Source of the DNA: Changshengia sp963803165
GTDB lineage: Bacteria > Chloroflexota > Dormibacteria > Aeolococcales > Aeolococcaceae
Assembly: GCA_963803165.1 (NCBI GenBank)
Contig: CAWDLK010000001.1
Location: 124,001 to 188,000, forward strand
Direction: 5' to 3'
DNA: 64,000 nt
Shown: piece after piece, positions 13,446 through 21,357 of the stretch
Layout: each line of letters opens with the position of its first letter
Numbering within the stretch: the first letter of the stretch is position 1
The notes under the pieces: generated by a model
What the model was told of the DNA's origin: nothing
Databases searched by the model: none
Seen by the model: only the letters and a program-made list of their open reading frames with translations
Position numbers and translations under genes: made by a program

Positions 13446-14323
13446 AGCTCCAGCCCGCAGATGCGCCGGGCCGCCTCGAGGTAGCGCCGACTGGTGGCGG
13501 CGACCACCTCGGGAGGGAGCTGGGGCCCCGGGGGCCGCTTGTCCCAGTCGAGGCTCTCCAGATAGTCGCGGACCGGCTGCTTGTCGAAGGAGACGGCGGC
13601 CTCCCCCTCGCGCCACTCCGAGGCCTCCCAGAAGCGGGACGAGTTGGGCGTGAGGACCTCGTCGATGAGGTGGAGGGTGCCGTCGATCATGCCGAACTCG
13701 AACTTGGTGTCGGCGAGGATGATGCCCCGGCCGCGGCAGTGCTCCGCGGCGAATCGGAAGAGGGCGAGCGAGGTGGCCTCGAGCCGCCCGGCCAGGTCCG
13801 CACCGACCATCTCAGCCAGCTCCGCGCGGCTCATGGTCTCGTCGTGACCGGTGTCGCTCTTGGTGGTGGGGGTGAAGCGCAGCCCGGGCAGCGGCGAGGA
13901 CTCGCGGAGCCCGGGCGGCAGCGGCTCCCCGGCCAGGGTGCCCCGGTCGCGGTACTCCTTCCAGCCCGAGCCGGAGAGGTGGCCGCGCACCACGCACTCC
14001 ACGTCGACCCGCTCGGCTCGGGCACAGCGCATCGAGCGCTCCCGCCAGTCGGCGCGGACCTCAGCCGGCACGGCGCCGTCGCGATCGGGCAGCAGGTGGT
14101 TGGGGACGATGTGCGCCGTCCTCTCGAACCACCAGCGCGAGATCTGGGTGAGCGTCCGCCCCTTCTCGGGGATGGGGTCGGGGAGCACCACGTCGAAGGC
14201 GGAGAGACGATCGGTGGCCACCATCAGCAGGCTGCCGTCATCGAGGACGAAGGTGTCGCGAACCTTGCCGCGCCGGTACACCTCCAGGCCCACGTCCTGA
14301 GCCGACATCAGCACCGGGGTCAT
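13442..14323 (-). CDS. purC: SAICAR synthetase
   Basis: PurC condenses CAIR with aspartate. The 293-residue protein shows the family start with YRRGKVRDTFVLDD, the substrate region DRLSAFDVVLPDPIPEKG, VVRGHLSGSGWKEY, and the C-terminal signature LADTKFEFGMIDG followed by DEVLTPNSSRFW. It is longer than the compact E. coli enzyme and matches the eukaryote/actinobacteria-like type. Its ATG overlaps the purB stop by four bases and its stop overlaps purS, giving an unbroken purB-purC-purS-purQ unit. Confidence 0.96.
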   Translation of the reverse strand: MTPVLMSAQDVGLEVYRRGKVRDTFVLDDGSLLMVATDRLSAFDVVLPDPIPEKGRTLTQISRWWFERTAHIVPNHLLPDRDGAVPAEVRADWRERSMRCARAERVDVECVVRGHLSGSGWKEYRDRGTLAGEPLPPGLRESSPLPGLRFTPTTKSDTGHDETMSRAELAEMVGADLAGRLEATSLALFRFAAEHCRGRGIILADTKFEFGMIDGTLHLIDEVLTPNSSRFWEASEWREGEAAVSFDKQPVRDYLESLDWDKRPPGPQLPPEVVAATSRRYLEAARRICGLEL

Positions 14324-15690
14324 GACTGCCCTCCTCCGATCCCCGCCTCGATGGCGAGCTTGGGCCGCTCCCCGCCCGCGGTCGGAGGGGGCGCGTCGCG
14401 GATGTCGAGGCCCAGCCGGCGGTAGGTGTGGTCGATGCCGGCCAGGTAGGCGCCGAGGTCGAAGCAGCGGTCCAGCGCCTCCGCCGAGAGGACCTCCCCG
14501 AGCTCGGCCCGCACCATCGTCTCGAACCCGGCCTCACCGCGGCGGGCGCGCTCGGCCAGGGCCTGGACCTGGCGGTAGGCGTCCTCGCGGGACCGGCCGG
14601 CGATGATCAGCGCGTCGAGCACCCGGGGGGAGCAGGTGATCCTGCCCAGGGTCTCGACGTGCTCCGACATCCTGTCGGGGTGGACGCTGACCTGGACGAC
14701 GAGGCGGGCAGAGATGCGGAGCATGTAGTCGATCAGAGCGCAGCAGTCGGGCAGCACCACCCGCTCGGCGGAGGAATGGGAGATGTCGCGCTCGTGCCAG
14801 AGGGCGACGTCCTCGAGGGCGGTCAGGGCGTGGCCGCGCAGCACTCGGGCCATGCCGCAGACGCGCTCGGAGAGCACCGGGTTGTGCTTGTGGGGCATGG
14901 CGGAGGACCCCTTCTGCCGCTCCGCGAAGGGTTCCTCCAGCTCCGCCACCTCGGTCTGCTGAAGCAGCCGGATGGTGGTGGCGAGGCGCTCCAGGCTGGC
15001 ACCCAGGATGGCCACCGCGGCGACGAAGGCGGCGTGCCGGTCCCGGGCCAGCACCTGGGTGGCGGCGGCGGCCACGCCGAGCCCGAGACCGCGGCAGACG
15101 TGCTCCTCGACCTCGGGTGGGACCGAGGTGTGGGTCCCCACCGGCCCGCTCACCTGGCCCACCGCGATCTCCGCCGTGGCGGCGGCGAGGCGGGCGCGGC
15201 CGCGCCGGACCTCGTCGAGGTGGTTGGCGAGCTTGACCCCGAGGCTGAGCGGCTCGGCGTGCACTCCGTGCGTCCGGCCCGGCATCATGGTCAGCCGGTG
15301 GCGCACCGCCTGGGCCGACAGCGCCGCCTCCAGGGCGGCGGCGTCCTCGTCGATCTGCCGCGCCGCGTCGCGCAGCTGGGTGGCCAGGGCGGTGTCGACG
15401 ACATCGGAGGAGGTGAGCCCGAGGTGGAGGTACCGGCCCTCCTCGCCGACCCCCTCTTGGACGGCCTGGACGAAGGCGGCGACGTCGTGGCCCTGCTCGG
15501 CCTCCAGCTCGGCGATGCGAGCGGCGTCGACGCGGGCGTGCTCCCTCAGGCTCCGGGCCGCCTCCGCCGGGACCCGCCCGAGGGCCGCCCAACCCTCGAC
15601 CGCAAGCAGCTCGACCTCCAGCCACCGCCGGAGCCGGGACTCGTCGCTGAAGACGGCGGCGATCGCGGCCGGCGTGTAACGGGGGATCAC
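14320..15690 (-). CDS. purB: adenylosuccinate lyase
   Basis: PurB removes fumarate from SAICAR and from adenylosuccinate. I placed the start at the GTG at 15690 (VIPRYTPAAIAAVFSDES), which gives 456 residues; the longer open frame upstream is not family-like. The fumarase/ASL signature GSSAMPHKHNP with its flexible loop is present, as are TSSDVVDTALATQL and PGRTHGVHAEP with the catalytic His. It is the first gene of the minus-strand purine operon and lies divergent from the ECF sigma gene. Confidence 0.96.
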   Translation of the reverse strand: MIPRYTPAAIAAVFSDESRLRRWLEVELLAVEGWAALGRVPAEAARSLREHARVDAARIAELEAEQGHDVAAFVQAVQEGVGEEGRYLHLGLTSSDVVDTALATQLRDAARQIDEDAAALEAALSAQAVRHRLTMMPGRTHGVHAEPLSLGVKLANHLDEVRRGRARLAAATAEIAVGQVSGPVGTHTSVPPEVEEHVCRGLGLGVAAAATQVLARDRHAAFVAAVAILGASLERLATTIRLLQQTEVAELEEPFAERQKGSSAMPHKHNPVLSERVCGMARVLRGHALTALEDVALWHERDISHSSAERVVLPDCCALIDYMLRISARLVVQVSVHPDRMSEHVETLGRITCSPRVLDALIIAGRSREDAYRQVQALAERARRGEAGFETMVRAELGEVLSAEALDRCFDLGAYLAGIDHTYRRLGLDIRDAPPPTAGGERPKLAIEAGIGGGQS

Positions 15691-15704
15691 GTGGGGCAAT
15701 TCTA
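15691..15704 (-). promoter_or_regulatory. putative -10 element for a leaderless purB operon transcript
   Basis: On the minus strand the hexamer TAGAAT (15704 to 15699) ends eight bases before the purB GTG. No Shine-Dalgarno sequence lies in the gap. This spacing would put the transcription start at or next to the start codon, as in leaderless mRNAs common in high-GC Gram-positives. I see no convincing -35 box. Position and hexamer are observed; promoter function is inferred. Confidence 0.35.
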
Positions 15705-15947
15705 TTCGGTGTCGAACTCCCGGCCGAGGCCGGGGGGCGGCCTCCCGTCGACGCCCTCCGGCGCATGGGTGAGCCTCCCGGACCCACCCCCGTATACTGC
15801 CGGCGCCGAGCCGTCCCTGGCCGCCACAGCGTGCTCGGGGTGGTCGCCGAAGGCGCGTGTCCCCCGCCGTGACATGAGCAGCCCCGTAACCCGACCTACC
15901 ACCGATCCGTTCACCCAGCACACACGCCTGGGGATGGGGTTGGTGTG

Positions 15948-16511
15948 ATGACGCTTCCCCGGGCCTATGAGGATCAACTCGTCGAGCGCGCCAAGTCGGA
16001 CGCCGACGCCTTTGGGGAGCTGTACGACCACTACTTCGGGCAGATCTACCGGTTCGCCTACAGCCGCACCCGGGACCGCGATGCCGCCGAGGAGGTCACC
16101 CAGGAGGTCTTCATGAAGGCGCTCCGGGCGATGCCGCGGTACCGGCCCTCCGGGCACCCCTTCAGCTCCTGGCTCTACCAGATCAGCGCCAATGCCATTG
16201 CCGACCACTTCCGCCAGCAGCGGCCCCAGTCGAGCCTGGATGCCGCCGTCGAGATCGTCGACCCGGCCCGCCCGGTGGCGGAGCGGGTGGTCGAATCGGC
16301 GGAGGCGGCTCGGGTCTGGGCGGCCATCGACAGCCTCCCGGAGCAACAGCGCACCGCCATGACCCTGAAATTGGGTGAGGACCTGAAGCTGGCTCAGATC
16401 GGCGAGATCATGGGCAAGAGCGAGGGCGCCGTCAAACTGCTGGTCCACCGCGGCATGGTCACGGTCCGGCAGCGGCTGGGCGTCACCGCCACCGCCGGAG
16501 AGGCGCTGTGA
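15948..16511 (+). CDS. ECF-type RNA polymerase sigma factor
   Basis: A 187-residue sigma-70 family protein with only regions 2 and 4. Region 2 (about residues 20-95) contains AFGELYDHYFGQIYRFAYSR and EEVTQEVFMKALRAM. Region 4 (about 125-180) contains LPEQQRTAMTLKLGEDLKLAQIG, then the helix-turn-helix MGKSEGAVKLLVHRGM. There is no extra C-terminal domain. A GTG directly precedes the chosen ATG. The stop overlaps the GTG of the next gene by four bases, and that gene encodes a membrane protein with a cytoplasmic N-terminus. Together they fit a sigma/anti-sigma pair. Confidence 0.93.
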   Translation: MTLPRAYEDQLVERAKSDADAFGELYDHYFGQIYRFAYSRTRDRDAAEEVTQEVFMKALRAMPRYRPSGHPFSSWLYQISANAIADHFRQQRPQSSLDAAVEIVDPARPVAERVVESAEAARVWAAIDSLPEQQRTAMTLKLGEDLKLAQIGEIMGKSEGAVKLLVHRGMVTVRQRLGVTATAGEAL

Positions 16512-18949
16512 GCGAGCGCCGCGACCGCTTCGATCCCGAGCTCTCGGAGCTGTTCGGCGAGGATCCCGACCTGCTCCGGCTCGCCCAGCGGGTGCGGGAG
16601 AGCCGGCCCGAGCCCGATCTCGACCCGCGGTTCAAGGCGGTGCTCCGCGCCCGTTTGACCGAGGAGGCTCGGACCGCGCTGGCCCCGCGACCCGGCTTCC
16701 GGTTCGCCCCCGGCCGGCTGGTGGGCTGGGGGTCGCTCGCTCTCGGCGTCGCGGCCGTCGCGGTCGCGGTGGTCCTCGTGGTCGGCCACGTCTCCTCGGG
16801 CGGGCTGGCGGTGGTCGCCTCCAACGTCAGCCACCGCCAGTCGGTCGACCCCCAGCAGGCCATCACCCTCAGCTTCAATCAGCCGATGGACGAGCAGTCG
16901 GTCGTCACCGCCCTGAGGATCGAGCCGGCCACCCAGGTCACGGTCACCTGGGAGGGCCCCGAGACCGCGGTGGTCACCCCCTCCCACCCGCTGGCAGCCG
17001 ACACCGACTACCAGGTCACCCTCCCCCAGGGGTCGGTGCGCAGCCAGAGCGGCCAGACGCTCGCCTCGAGCGTGACCATCGACTTCGGGACAGCGCCGTC
17101 GACGCCCAGCTCCACCGCCTCCCCGCTGCCCCTTCTCCAGCCGGCGGCGGTGGCCCAGGTGTCCGGCGACGCGCGGGCCTTCTGGGGGCCCGGCGGCGCT
17201 CCCGGGGCGACGGACTCCACGGGGGGTGTCGGGGCCACGCCCTCGGCAAGCCCCTCGTCCTCGGCGACGGCGAGCCCCTCCGCCTCCCCCGGCACCTCGG
17301 CATCCGCCACGGCGTCCGCGACGCCGGTGGAGGGCGCGTACGTCTTCCCCACGGGCGCGTCCGCGCTCGCGCTGAGCGACGCGCCGGCCTCGGCGGTGGA
17401 GGTCTCACCGAACGGCCTGTACATCGCCCTGGCGGTGGCCGGGCCCAACGGTGATGACGCCATCGTGGTGGAGAACGCCGATGGCACCGGGCGCAGCCAG
17501 CTCTGGCCGGCCGGGTCGGCCGCCGGCGCGCTGGTGACGGCGCTGGCCTGGGACGGCGACAACCAGATCGTCTTCGTGACCCCCCAGGGGATCGAGGCCG
17601 TGGACCTGGACGACCAGTCGTCCCAGCTCTACGCGTTCCCCAGCGGGGGATTGGCGTCCGGGGTGGTGCTGGCCCCCGACGGGCGGCACGCCTTCCTCCC
17701 CGCCGCGGACGTCTCCTCGCTGGCGTCGACCTCCGCCAGCCCGTCCCCCTCCCACGCCGTCTCTCCGTCTCCGATCGCCTCGCCGTCCTCGTCGCCCTCG
17801 GGCTCGGCCTCCGCCACCACGCCCTCGCCGGCCGCTTCGCCGTCCGCGACCTACGTCCCGACCACGGCGGACGGCTGGCTGCTGACCATCCCCTCCGGTG
17901 GGGGCCCGGCGTCCACCTCCATCCAGCTGCCGGGCAGCGTGAGCGGCGTCGTCGGGTTCAGCGGCAGCGGAAATGACGTCGCCTGGGTCGACCGGAGTGG
18001 CGACACCGCGACCGTGCTGGAGGCGCAGACGTCCGACCCCTCTGCGATGACGGCGGTGCCGGGCGCCCCGGCCGAGGGGATCAGGGAGCTGGCGCTCGAC
18101 ACCCACGGCGCGATGCTCGCGTACGCCCTCGACTCCGGCGGCATCGAGGTCGCGACGTCGGCCGGCACGGTGCTGGGCACATCGCCGGACGAGGTGACCT
18201 CGCTGGCCTTCTCCGCCGACGGCAGCCAGCTCGCCTTCACATCCGCCCAGAGCCTCGACGTGGCCCAGGTCCAGGCCGCCTCCACGACCTCACCGGCGTC
18301 GGCCTGCACGGATGCGGATCAGGTGCTGACCCAGTTCGTCGAGGCCCAGGTCGCCCACGACAGCTCGGCACTCTCCGCCCTCAGCGGCGCCGGCGCCCTG
18401 CCGGCGGCGAGCCTGACCCCCACCTCGGTCGACCGCGGCTACGTCATCAGCTCGAGCTGCGCCGCCGCCACCGAGAACAGCGGGCCCACGCTGACGGCGT
18501 CGGCGCGGCTCATCGTCGATCCGGCGGGCAGCGCTTCCGAGCAGCTCACCGACGAGAGCGTGGTCCTCACCCAGAGCGGCGGCCAGTGGCTGGTGACCGG
18601 GCTGTCGGTGCCACCGCTGGGCGCCGAGGGCAGCGGCCCGCGGGTGCTGAGCGTCGACGTCACCCCGCCGGTGGCCGGCTCGTCGAACGCGACGACCGTG
18701 GTGACGGTGACCTTCGACTCCGACCTCGACGGCTCGAGCGTCACCGCCAGCTCGCTCTCGCTGCAGACCGCGTCCGGTCAGACGATCCCGCTGCTCGGCG
18801 CACCCACCTACGACCCCGCCACCCGCGAGGCGACGCTCACCGTGGCGGGAACCCTCCCCGCCGGTGCCGAGGTGGAGGTCGGGACGGGGCTGTCCGACAT
18901 CGACGGCGGTCACCCGGCGGCCGTGGCGCTCTACCCGGTGGGGGGCTGA
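16508..18949 (+). CDS. membrane-anchored putative anti-sigma factor with Ig-like and beta-propeller regions
   Basis: An 813-residue protein, translationally coupled to the ECF sigma gene. Residues 1-70 are cytoplasmic and charged (PELSELFGEDPDLLRLAQRV) and are the likely sigma-binding part. One membrane segment spans about 72-94. Outside, residues 105-195 look like an SbsA-type Ig-like domain (ITLSFNQPMDEQSV, DTDYQVTLPQGSVRS). Two Ser/Ala/Pro low-complexity linkers (about 200-275 and 395-450) flank a WD40/TolB-like propeller region with YIALAVAG, IVFVTPQG and LAFTSAQ strands. A second Ig-like domain closes the protein (VVTVTFDSDLDGSSV). The anti-sigma role rests on context and topology; no zinc motif (HxxxCxxC) is present. 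Confidence 0.75.
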   Translation: MSERRDRFDPELSELFGEDPDLLRLAQRVRESRPEPDLDPRFKAVLRARLTEEARTALAPRPGFRFAPGRLVGWGSLALGVAAVAVAVVLVVGHVSSGGLAVVASNVSHRQSVDPQQAITLSFNQPMDEQSVVTALRIEPATQVTVTWEGPETAVVTPSHPLAADTDYQVTLPQGSVRSQSGQTLASSVTIDFGTAPSTPSSTASPLPLLQPAAVAQVSGDARAFWGPGGAPGATDSTGGVGATPSASPSSSATASPSASPGTSASATASATPVEGAYVFPTGASALALSDAPASAVEVSPNGLYIALAVAGPNGDDAIVVENADGTGRSQLWPAGSAAGALVTALAWDGDNQIVFVTPQGIEAVDLDDQSSQLYAFPSGGLASGVVLAPDGRHAFLPAADVSSLASTSASPSPSHAVSPSPIASPSSSPSGSASATTPSPAASPSATYVPTTADGWLLTIPSGGGPASTSIQLPGSVSGVVGFSGSGNDVAWVDRSGDTATVLEAQTSDPSAMTAVPGAPAEGIRELALDTHGAMLAYALDSGGIEVATSAGTVLGTSPDEVTSLAFSADGSQLAFTSAQSLDVAQVQAASTTSPASACTDADQVLTQFVEAQVAHDSSALSALSGAGALPAASLTPTSVDRGYVISSSCAAATENSGPTLTASARLIVDPAGSASEQLTDESVVLTQSGGQWLVTGLSVPPLGAEGSGPRVLSVDVTPPVAGSSNATTVVTVTFDSDLDGSSVTASSLSLQTASGQTIPLLGAPTYDPATREATLTVAGTLPAGAEVEVGTGLSDIDGGHPAAVALYPVGG

Positions 18950-18970
18950 CCCCCACTCGGGGACCTGAGC

Positions 18971-19204
18971 TCAGCCGGCCGGCACGTCCCGCATGAGGCT
19001 TTCCAGGGGGATGCTCCGACCCGGATCAGCGAGGGCTCGGTGGACAGCTCGACGCTCCTCATCGGTGAACGGCTCGTCGTCGCGAGGCGCGGCCAGGAGG
19101 CGAGCCACGACGGGGTCCTTGGCGAGTTCCAGCCAGGCGGCCGCCGCTGCGAGCGATGCCTTGGGTAGCTCGTCGACCAGTCGGTGAAGATCAGCGCGCG
19201 TCAT
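18971..19204 (-). CDS. small antitoxin-like protein
   Basis: A 77-residue protein from ATG 19204 (MTRADLHRLVDELPKASLAA). The first half is helical with a DELP..SLAAAAAWLELAKDP pattern. The second half has DEPFTDEERRAVHRALAD and ends near PLESLMRDV. This layout resembles small antitoxins that accompany RelE- or PIN-type toxins, but no toxin gene is adjacent. It lies at the left edge of the toxin island, just downstream of a HicB-like gene on the same strand. Function is a guess from composition. Confidence 0.55.
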   Translation of the reverse strand: MTRADLHRLVDELPKASLAAAAAWLELAKDPVVARLLAAPRDDEPFTDEERRAVHRALADPGRSIPLESLMRDVPAG

Positions 19205-19242
19205 TGCACAACAGTACCCCGTGGAGCCTGGCAACCCAGCGG

Positions 19243-19466
19243 TCAGACGGGGATGGTCACCTCGATGGAGTGCACCTCCGCAAGGGCAACGATCGTGGAT
19301 GCATCGTCTTCATCCCTGAAGTAGAGCTCGATCGCCTCCCGGAGGTTGGCCAGGGCCTCGCCGATGCTCTCCCCCTGGCTGGCGACGTCGCCCTCCACGC
19401 AGTGGGCGACGTAGAGGTCCTCGCATTTGTCGCGGGTGACTACGGCAGTGAAGTTCACGCCCGCCA
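19243..19466 (-). CDS. HicB-like antitoxin, no HicA partner
   Basis: A roughly 70-residue protein with the HicB/UPF0150 partial RNase H fold: VNFTAVVTRDKCEDLYVAHC, then GDVASQGESIGEALANLREAIELYF. Starts at GTG 19466 or GTG 19458 are possible. HicB normally neutralises the HicA mRNA interferase. Here no hicA flanks it; the DNA upstream holds only remnants of the island's mobile element. It may be a solitary antitoxin or a relic. It differs in sequence from the hicB genes inside the two mobile elements. Confidence 0.65.
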
Positions 19467-19514
19467 CTCTAGCTCTGCAGGCGGGCCTGGCCTCCCCAAC
19501 CGCCGAGCCCGCGG

Positions 19515-19690
19515 GGAGGAGATCCCTGGCGGTCGGTGGCGGTCGTCCTCGGGCCTCCTGGGCCATCCCGTGGCACGCGGTTGGCGCCCGCGGGTAGGTT
19601 CGGCCGGCTCTCTCGGGCTCAGGCCGCCAGCGCGACAGCGGCTGTCACATCGACGACCCGATGGCGTCCTTCGTCAGCTCCAGCGACGGG
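19515..19690 (-). pseudogene. remnant of element-type hicB 3' end and flank
   Basis: This stretch matches the element flank and hicB 3' end seen at 22826-22990. Shared runs include GGGCCTCCTGGGCC and, in hicB coding sense, codons for ELTKDAIG then VVDVTAAVALAA and the stop, with one base missing between the two parts. The rest of hicB, hicA, the recombinase and the primase are absent. At about 19690 the sequence joins directly to the 3' end of an xre gene. This is the visible scar of an internal deletion in an older copy of the mobile element. Confidence 0.7.
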
Positions 19691-19757
19691 CGCATCGGTC
19701 CTGACGAGCGCAAGCTCGCCAACCCAGAAGATCTCCCGCCTCGCCAACTCCGCCTGA
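19691..19757 (+). pseudogene. remnant of element xre gene 3' end
   Basis: The last codons read ISRLANSA and a stop, matching EITRLANSA at the end of the complete xre genes at 28558 and 35820. The preceding GPDERKLA matches the other xre remnant near 20750. Everything upstream in the gene is missing and replaced by a hicB remnant. As in the intact elements, this xre 3' end faces the 3' end of a minus-strand immunity gene (19764). Confidence 0.7.
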
Positions 19758-19763
19758 CCGCCC

Positions 19764-20024
19764 TCACAGCGGCTCGGTTCGCCCTTTCCAGACGTCGCTC
19801 TCGGTGGTCACCCAGACCTTGCGGTGGAGCAGCGAGGTGAGGGCGGAGGTCAGCTCGCCCTCCCTCATCATCGCCGCTCCTCGCGTCGTCACCACGAACA
19901 CCGCTTCGTCTCCTCCGGTTGGGCGTGCATAGCGAACGTCCCCCGTAACACCGTGCTCTGTGAAGAGCTCAAGCACTGCGTCACGCAGAGGACCGAACGC
20001 GAAGTCGGAACCTTCAGTACTCAT
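19764..20024 (-). CDS. putative immunity protein for toxin tip 5
   Basis: An 86-residue protein, starting MSTEGSDFAFGPLRDAVLELF. A mixed alpha/beta pattern (GVTGDVRYARP, EAVFVVTTRG, RKVWVTTESDVW) and acidic N-terminus fit a small cytoplasmic binding protein. It lies 14 bases downstream of the tip-5 stop on the same strand, the position that immunity genes take throughout this island. An in-frame ATG at 20039 could add five residues. I do not recognise a named family; the immunity role is inferred from position. Confidence 0.6.
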   Translation of the reverse strand: MSTEGSDFAFGPLRDAVLELFTEHGVTGDVRYARPTGGDEAVFVVTTRGAAMMREGELTSALTSLLHRKVWVTTESDVWKGRTEPL

Positions 20025-20038
20025 TCCATGCCCTTTCA

Positions 20039-20385
20039 TCAGTACGGAGGCTCGACCCCCAACGTCTCCAGGTATTGGATCTGCGCAGCCGGGTTGGGGA
20101 TCACGTACTCGATAGCACCACCCGGATTCCCGTCGAGCGGCAGGGCGAGACGACCAGAGACGCCGGTCCAATCCGTGATCACCCCGCGGGTTACGAACTC
20201 ACGGCTGTTTACGTCTGGCAGTCCTAGACTGGCGCGGGGTTCTCCAACGTCGCCGGATCCGTCGGCGTCCACGAGTGACCATCGATCGGGGAGTCCCCGC
20301 CCCAGACACGGTACACGGTCCCGTCGACGGCCTCGTCTCCCGCGGCCGAACCAGCCTCTGCAGTGGCCGCGGTTGCCTCTGTGGC
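20039..20385 (-). pseudogene. orphan Rhs toxin tip 5 (C-terminal domain), frameshifted
   Basis: An open frame with no start codon that begins at the J core (codons for ATEATAATAEAG). It reads GTVYRVWGGDSPIDGHSWTP, TDPATLEN, then after one missing C (run at 20236-20239, plus strand) RASLGLPDVNSREFVTRG, and ends LPLDGNPGGAIEYVIPNPAA...GVEPPY. Restoring one base gives about 116 codons. The YRVWGG, RG and ALPLDGN elements recall secreted polymorphic-toxin C-terminal domains, perhaps ADP-ribosyltransferase-like. That is a weak impression. It would be expressed only if recombined onto an upstream gene at J. Confidence 0.65.
20375..20385. repeat. J core site (copy 1)
   Basis: GCCTCTGTGGC, a near-palindrome with GCC/GGC arms around TCTGT. 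It marks the first codons of tip 5. The flank toward the tip reads GCAACCGCGG on the minus strand, like the other tips. The other flank is unrelated and belongs to the end of an immunity-like fragment. See the J copies at 21650, 22330, 29439, 36701 and 37628. Confidence 0.75.
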
Positions 20386-20405
20386 GTCGTCCTGGAGACA
20401 TCATC

Positions 20406-20545
20406 TCATGCCGACGCGATTTCCGCGACCTCCTGGACGGGGATGCGAGCCACCGCGACGGCCACCCGCGACGGATCAGCGGGAGTAGTCGAAACGATCT
20501 CAACGGCGTCAAATCCAGGCTCGTCATCAGCCTTCTCAATCAGCA
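20406..20545 (-). pseudogene. C-terminal fragment of an immunity-like gene
   Basis: The minus strand holds an open frame reading LIEKADDEPGFDAVEIVS, then TTPADPSRVAVAVARIPVQE and VAEIASA before a TGA. Its 5' part is missing and is replaced near 20546 by an xre fragment on the opposite strand. It ends about 20 bases before J copy 1, as complete immunity genes do before other J copies. It looks like the tail of a lost tip/immunity pair that once stood upstream of tip 5. Confidence 0.5.
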
Positions 20546-20546
20546 C

Positions 20547-20852
20547 AGAGAAGACGCCGACCTCGCCAGCGTCCACGTGGTCCAGCTCCGCCGGTATGAG
20601 GCAGGTGGCTCTCAGCCAACTCTCGACGCTCTCAAGAGACTCGCTCTCGCTCTGTCAGTCAGCACTGACATGCTCGTATTTGACCCCGCCGAGCGCGACC
20701 CCGGCGACGACCTCCGCCTCCACTTCGAGGCCCTGGCCCGCCTCGGCCCCGACGAGCGCAAGCTCGTCAAGACCCTGATCGAGTTGATCGTCCTCACCCA
20801 CGATGTCCGCCACAGCGGCGTCGCAACTCCCCAAGGCGCGATGAGCGGCTAA
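20547..20852 (+). pseudogene. 5'-truncated xre regulator gene of a decayed element
   Basis: The frame reads VQLRRYEAG, SQPTLDALKRLALALSVSTD, MLVFDPAERDPGDDLRLHFE and GPDERKLVKTLIELIV. It matches residues 45-125 of the complete XRE proteins at 28175 and 35437 (IRRYETGKVQPSIDALKRLA). The N-terminal part of the helix-turn-helix domain is lost. It faces the 3' end of immunity gene 4, the same convergent layout as in the intact elements. The sequence is clearly diverged from the two intact copies, so it derives from a different, older element. Confidence 0.75.
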
Positions 20853-20862
20853 ACCCGCACTC

Positions 20863-21357
20863 TCACCCGCCCTCGGCGTACGTCCGCCACCTCTCCAGCA
20901 TCCCCGCTTCACCAGGCCGCCCACCCGGTGGCGTTGGCATCCAGCGAATGAGTCCGTTGAGCGACTCCGCATGGCCAAACGCTTCCCAGATCTCTTCGAG
21001 AACCGCCCAGGGATCATCGAACGACTCGCGGTGCTCGTAGAGCCACCCAACGGCCAGGCGCATCCAACGCTCCCGCACCGTTGCCTCTGGAGTTTCATCG
21101 CTCCTTGCCTGGCGTTCGAGAATCGCGTTCAGCACAGCCTCGTCGTTGTCGAGAGCAGCGATGGCGATCGCCACCCGCAGATCCTCATCTCCCTCTGCCA
21201 GGCCATCAGCCAGCTCACCCAGCGACTTGGTGTCGAGCCAGTGGTTTGTAGCAGCCCAGCCGAGATCCTTCCAGCCAACGCGCAGTTTCTCCACCACGAA
21301 CGTCTTCGTCAACTTAGGAAAAGGCTGATATTCCACACGGCTCTCGCTCACGGTCAT
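20863..21357 (-). CDS. putative immunity protein for toxin tip 4
   Basis: A 164-residue protein starting MTVSESRVEYQPFPKLTKTF. The ATG overlaps the tip-4 stop by four bases. The body is helical and acidic (ELADGLAEGDEDLRVAIAIA, NDEAVLNAILERQARSDET, WAVLEEIWEAFGHAESLNGL) with several Trp. The overall look resembles DUF2247-type immunity proteins, but I could not test this. The immunity role is inferred from coupling to the tip. Confidence 0.65.
   Translation of the reverse strand: MTVSESRVEYQPFPKLTKTFVVEKLRVGWKDLGWAATNHWLDTKSLGELADGLAEGDEDLRVAIAIAALDNDEAVLNAILERQARSDETPEATVRERWMRLAVGWLYEHRESFDDPWAVLEEIWEAFGHAESLNGLIRWMPTPPGGRPGEAGMLERWRTYAEGG

Noticed and set aside
20039..20385. Firm assignment of tip 5 to the TNT NAD-glycohydrolase family or to ADP-ribosyltransferases
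   Set aside because: Only short motif resemblance was noticed and the frame is broken; structure or profile comparison would be needed.
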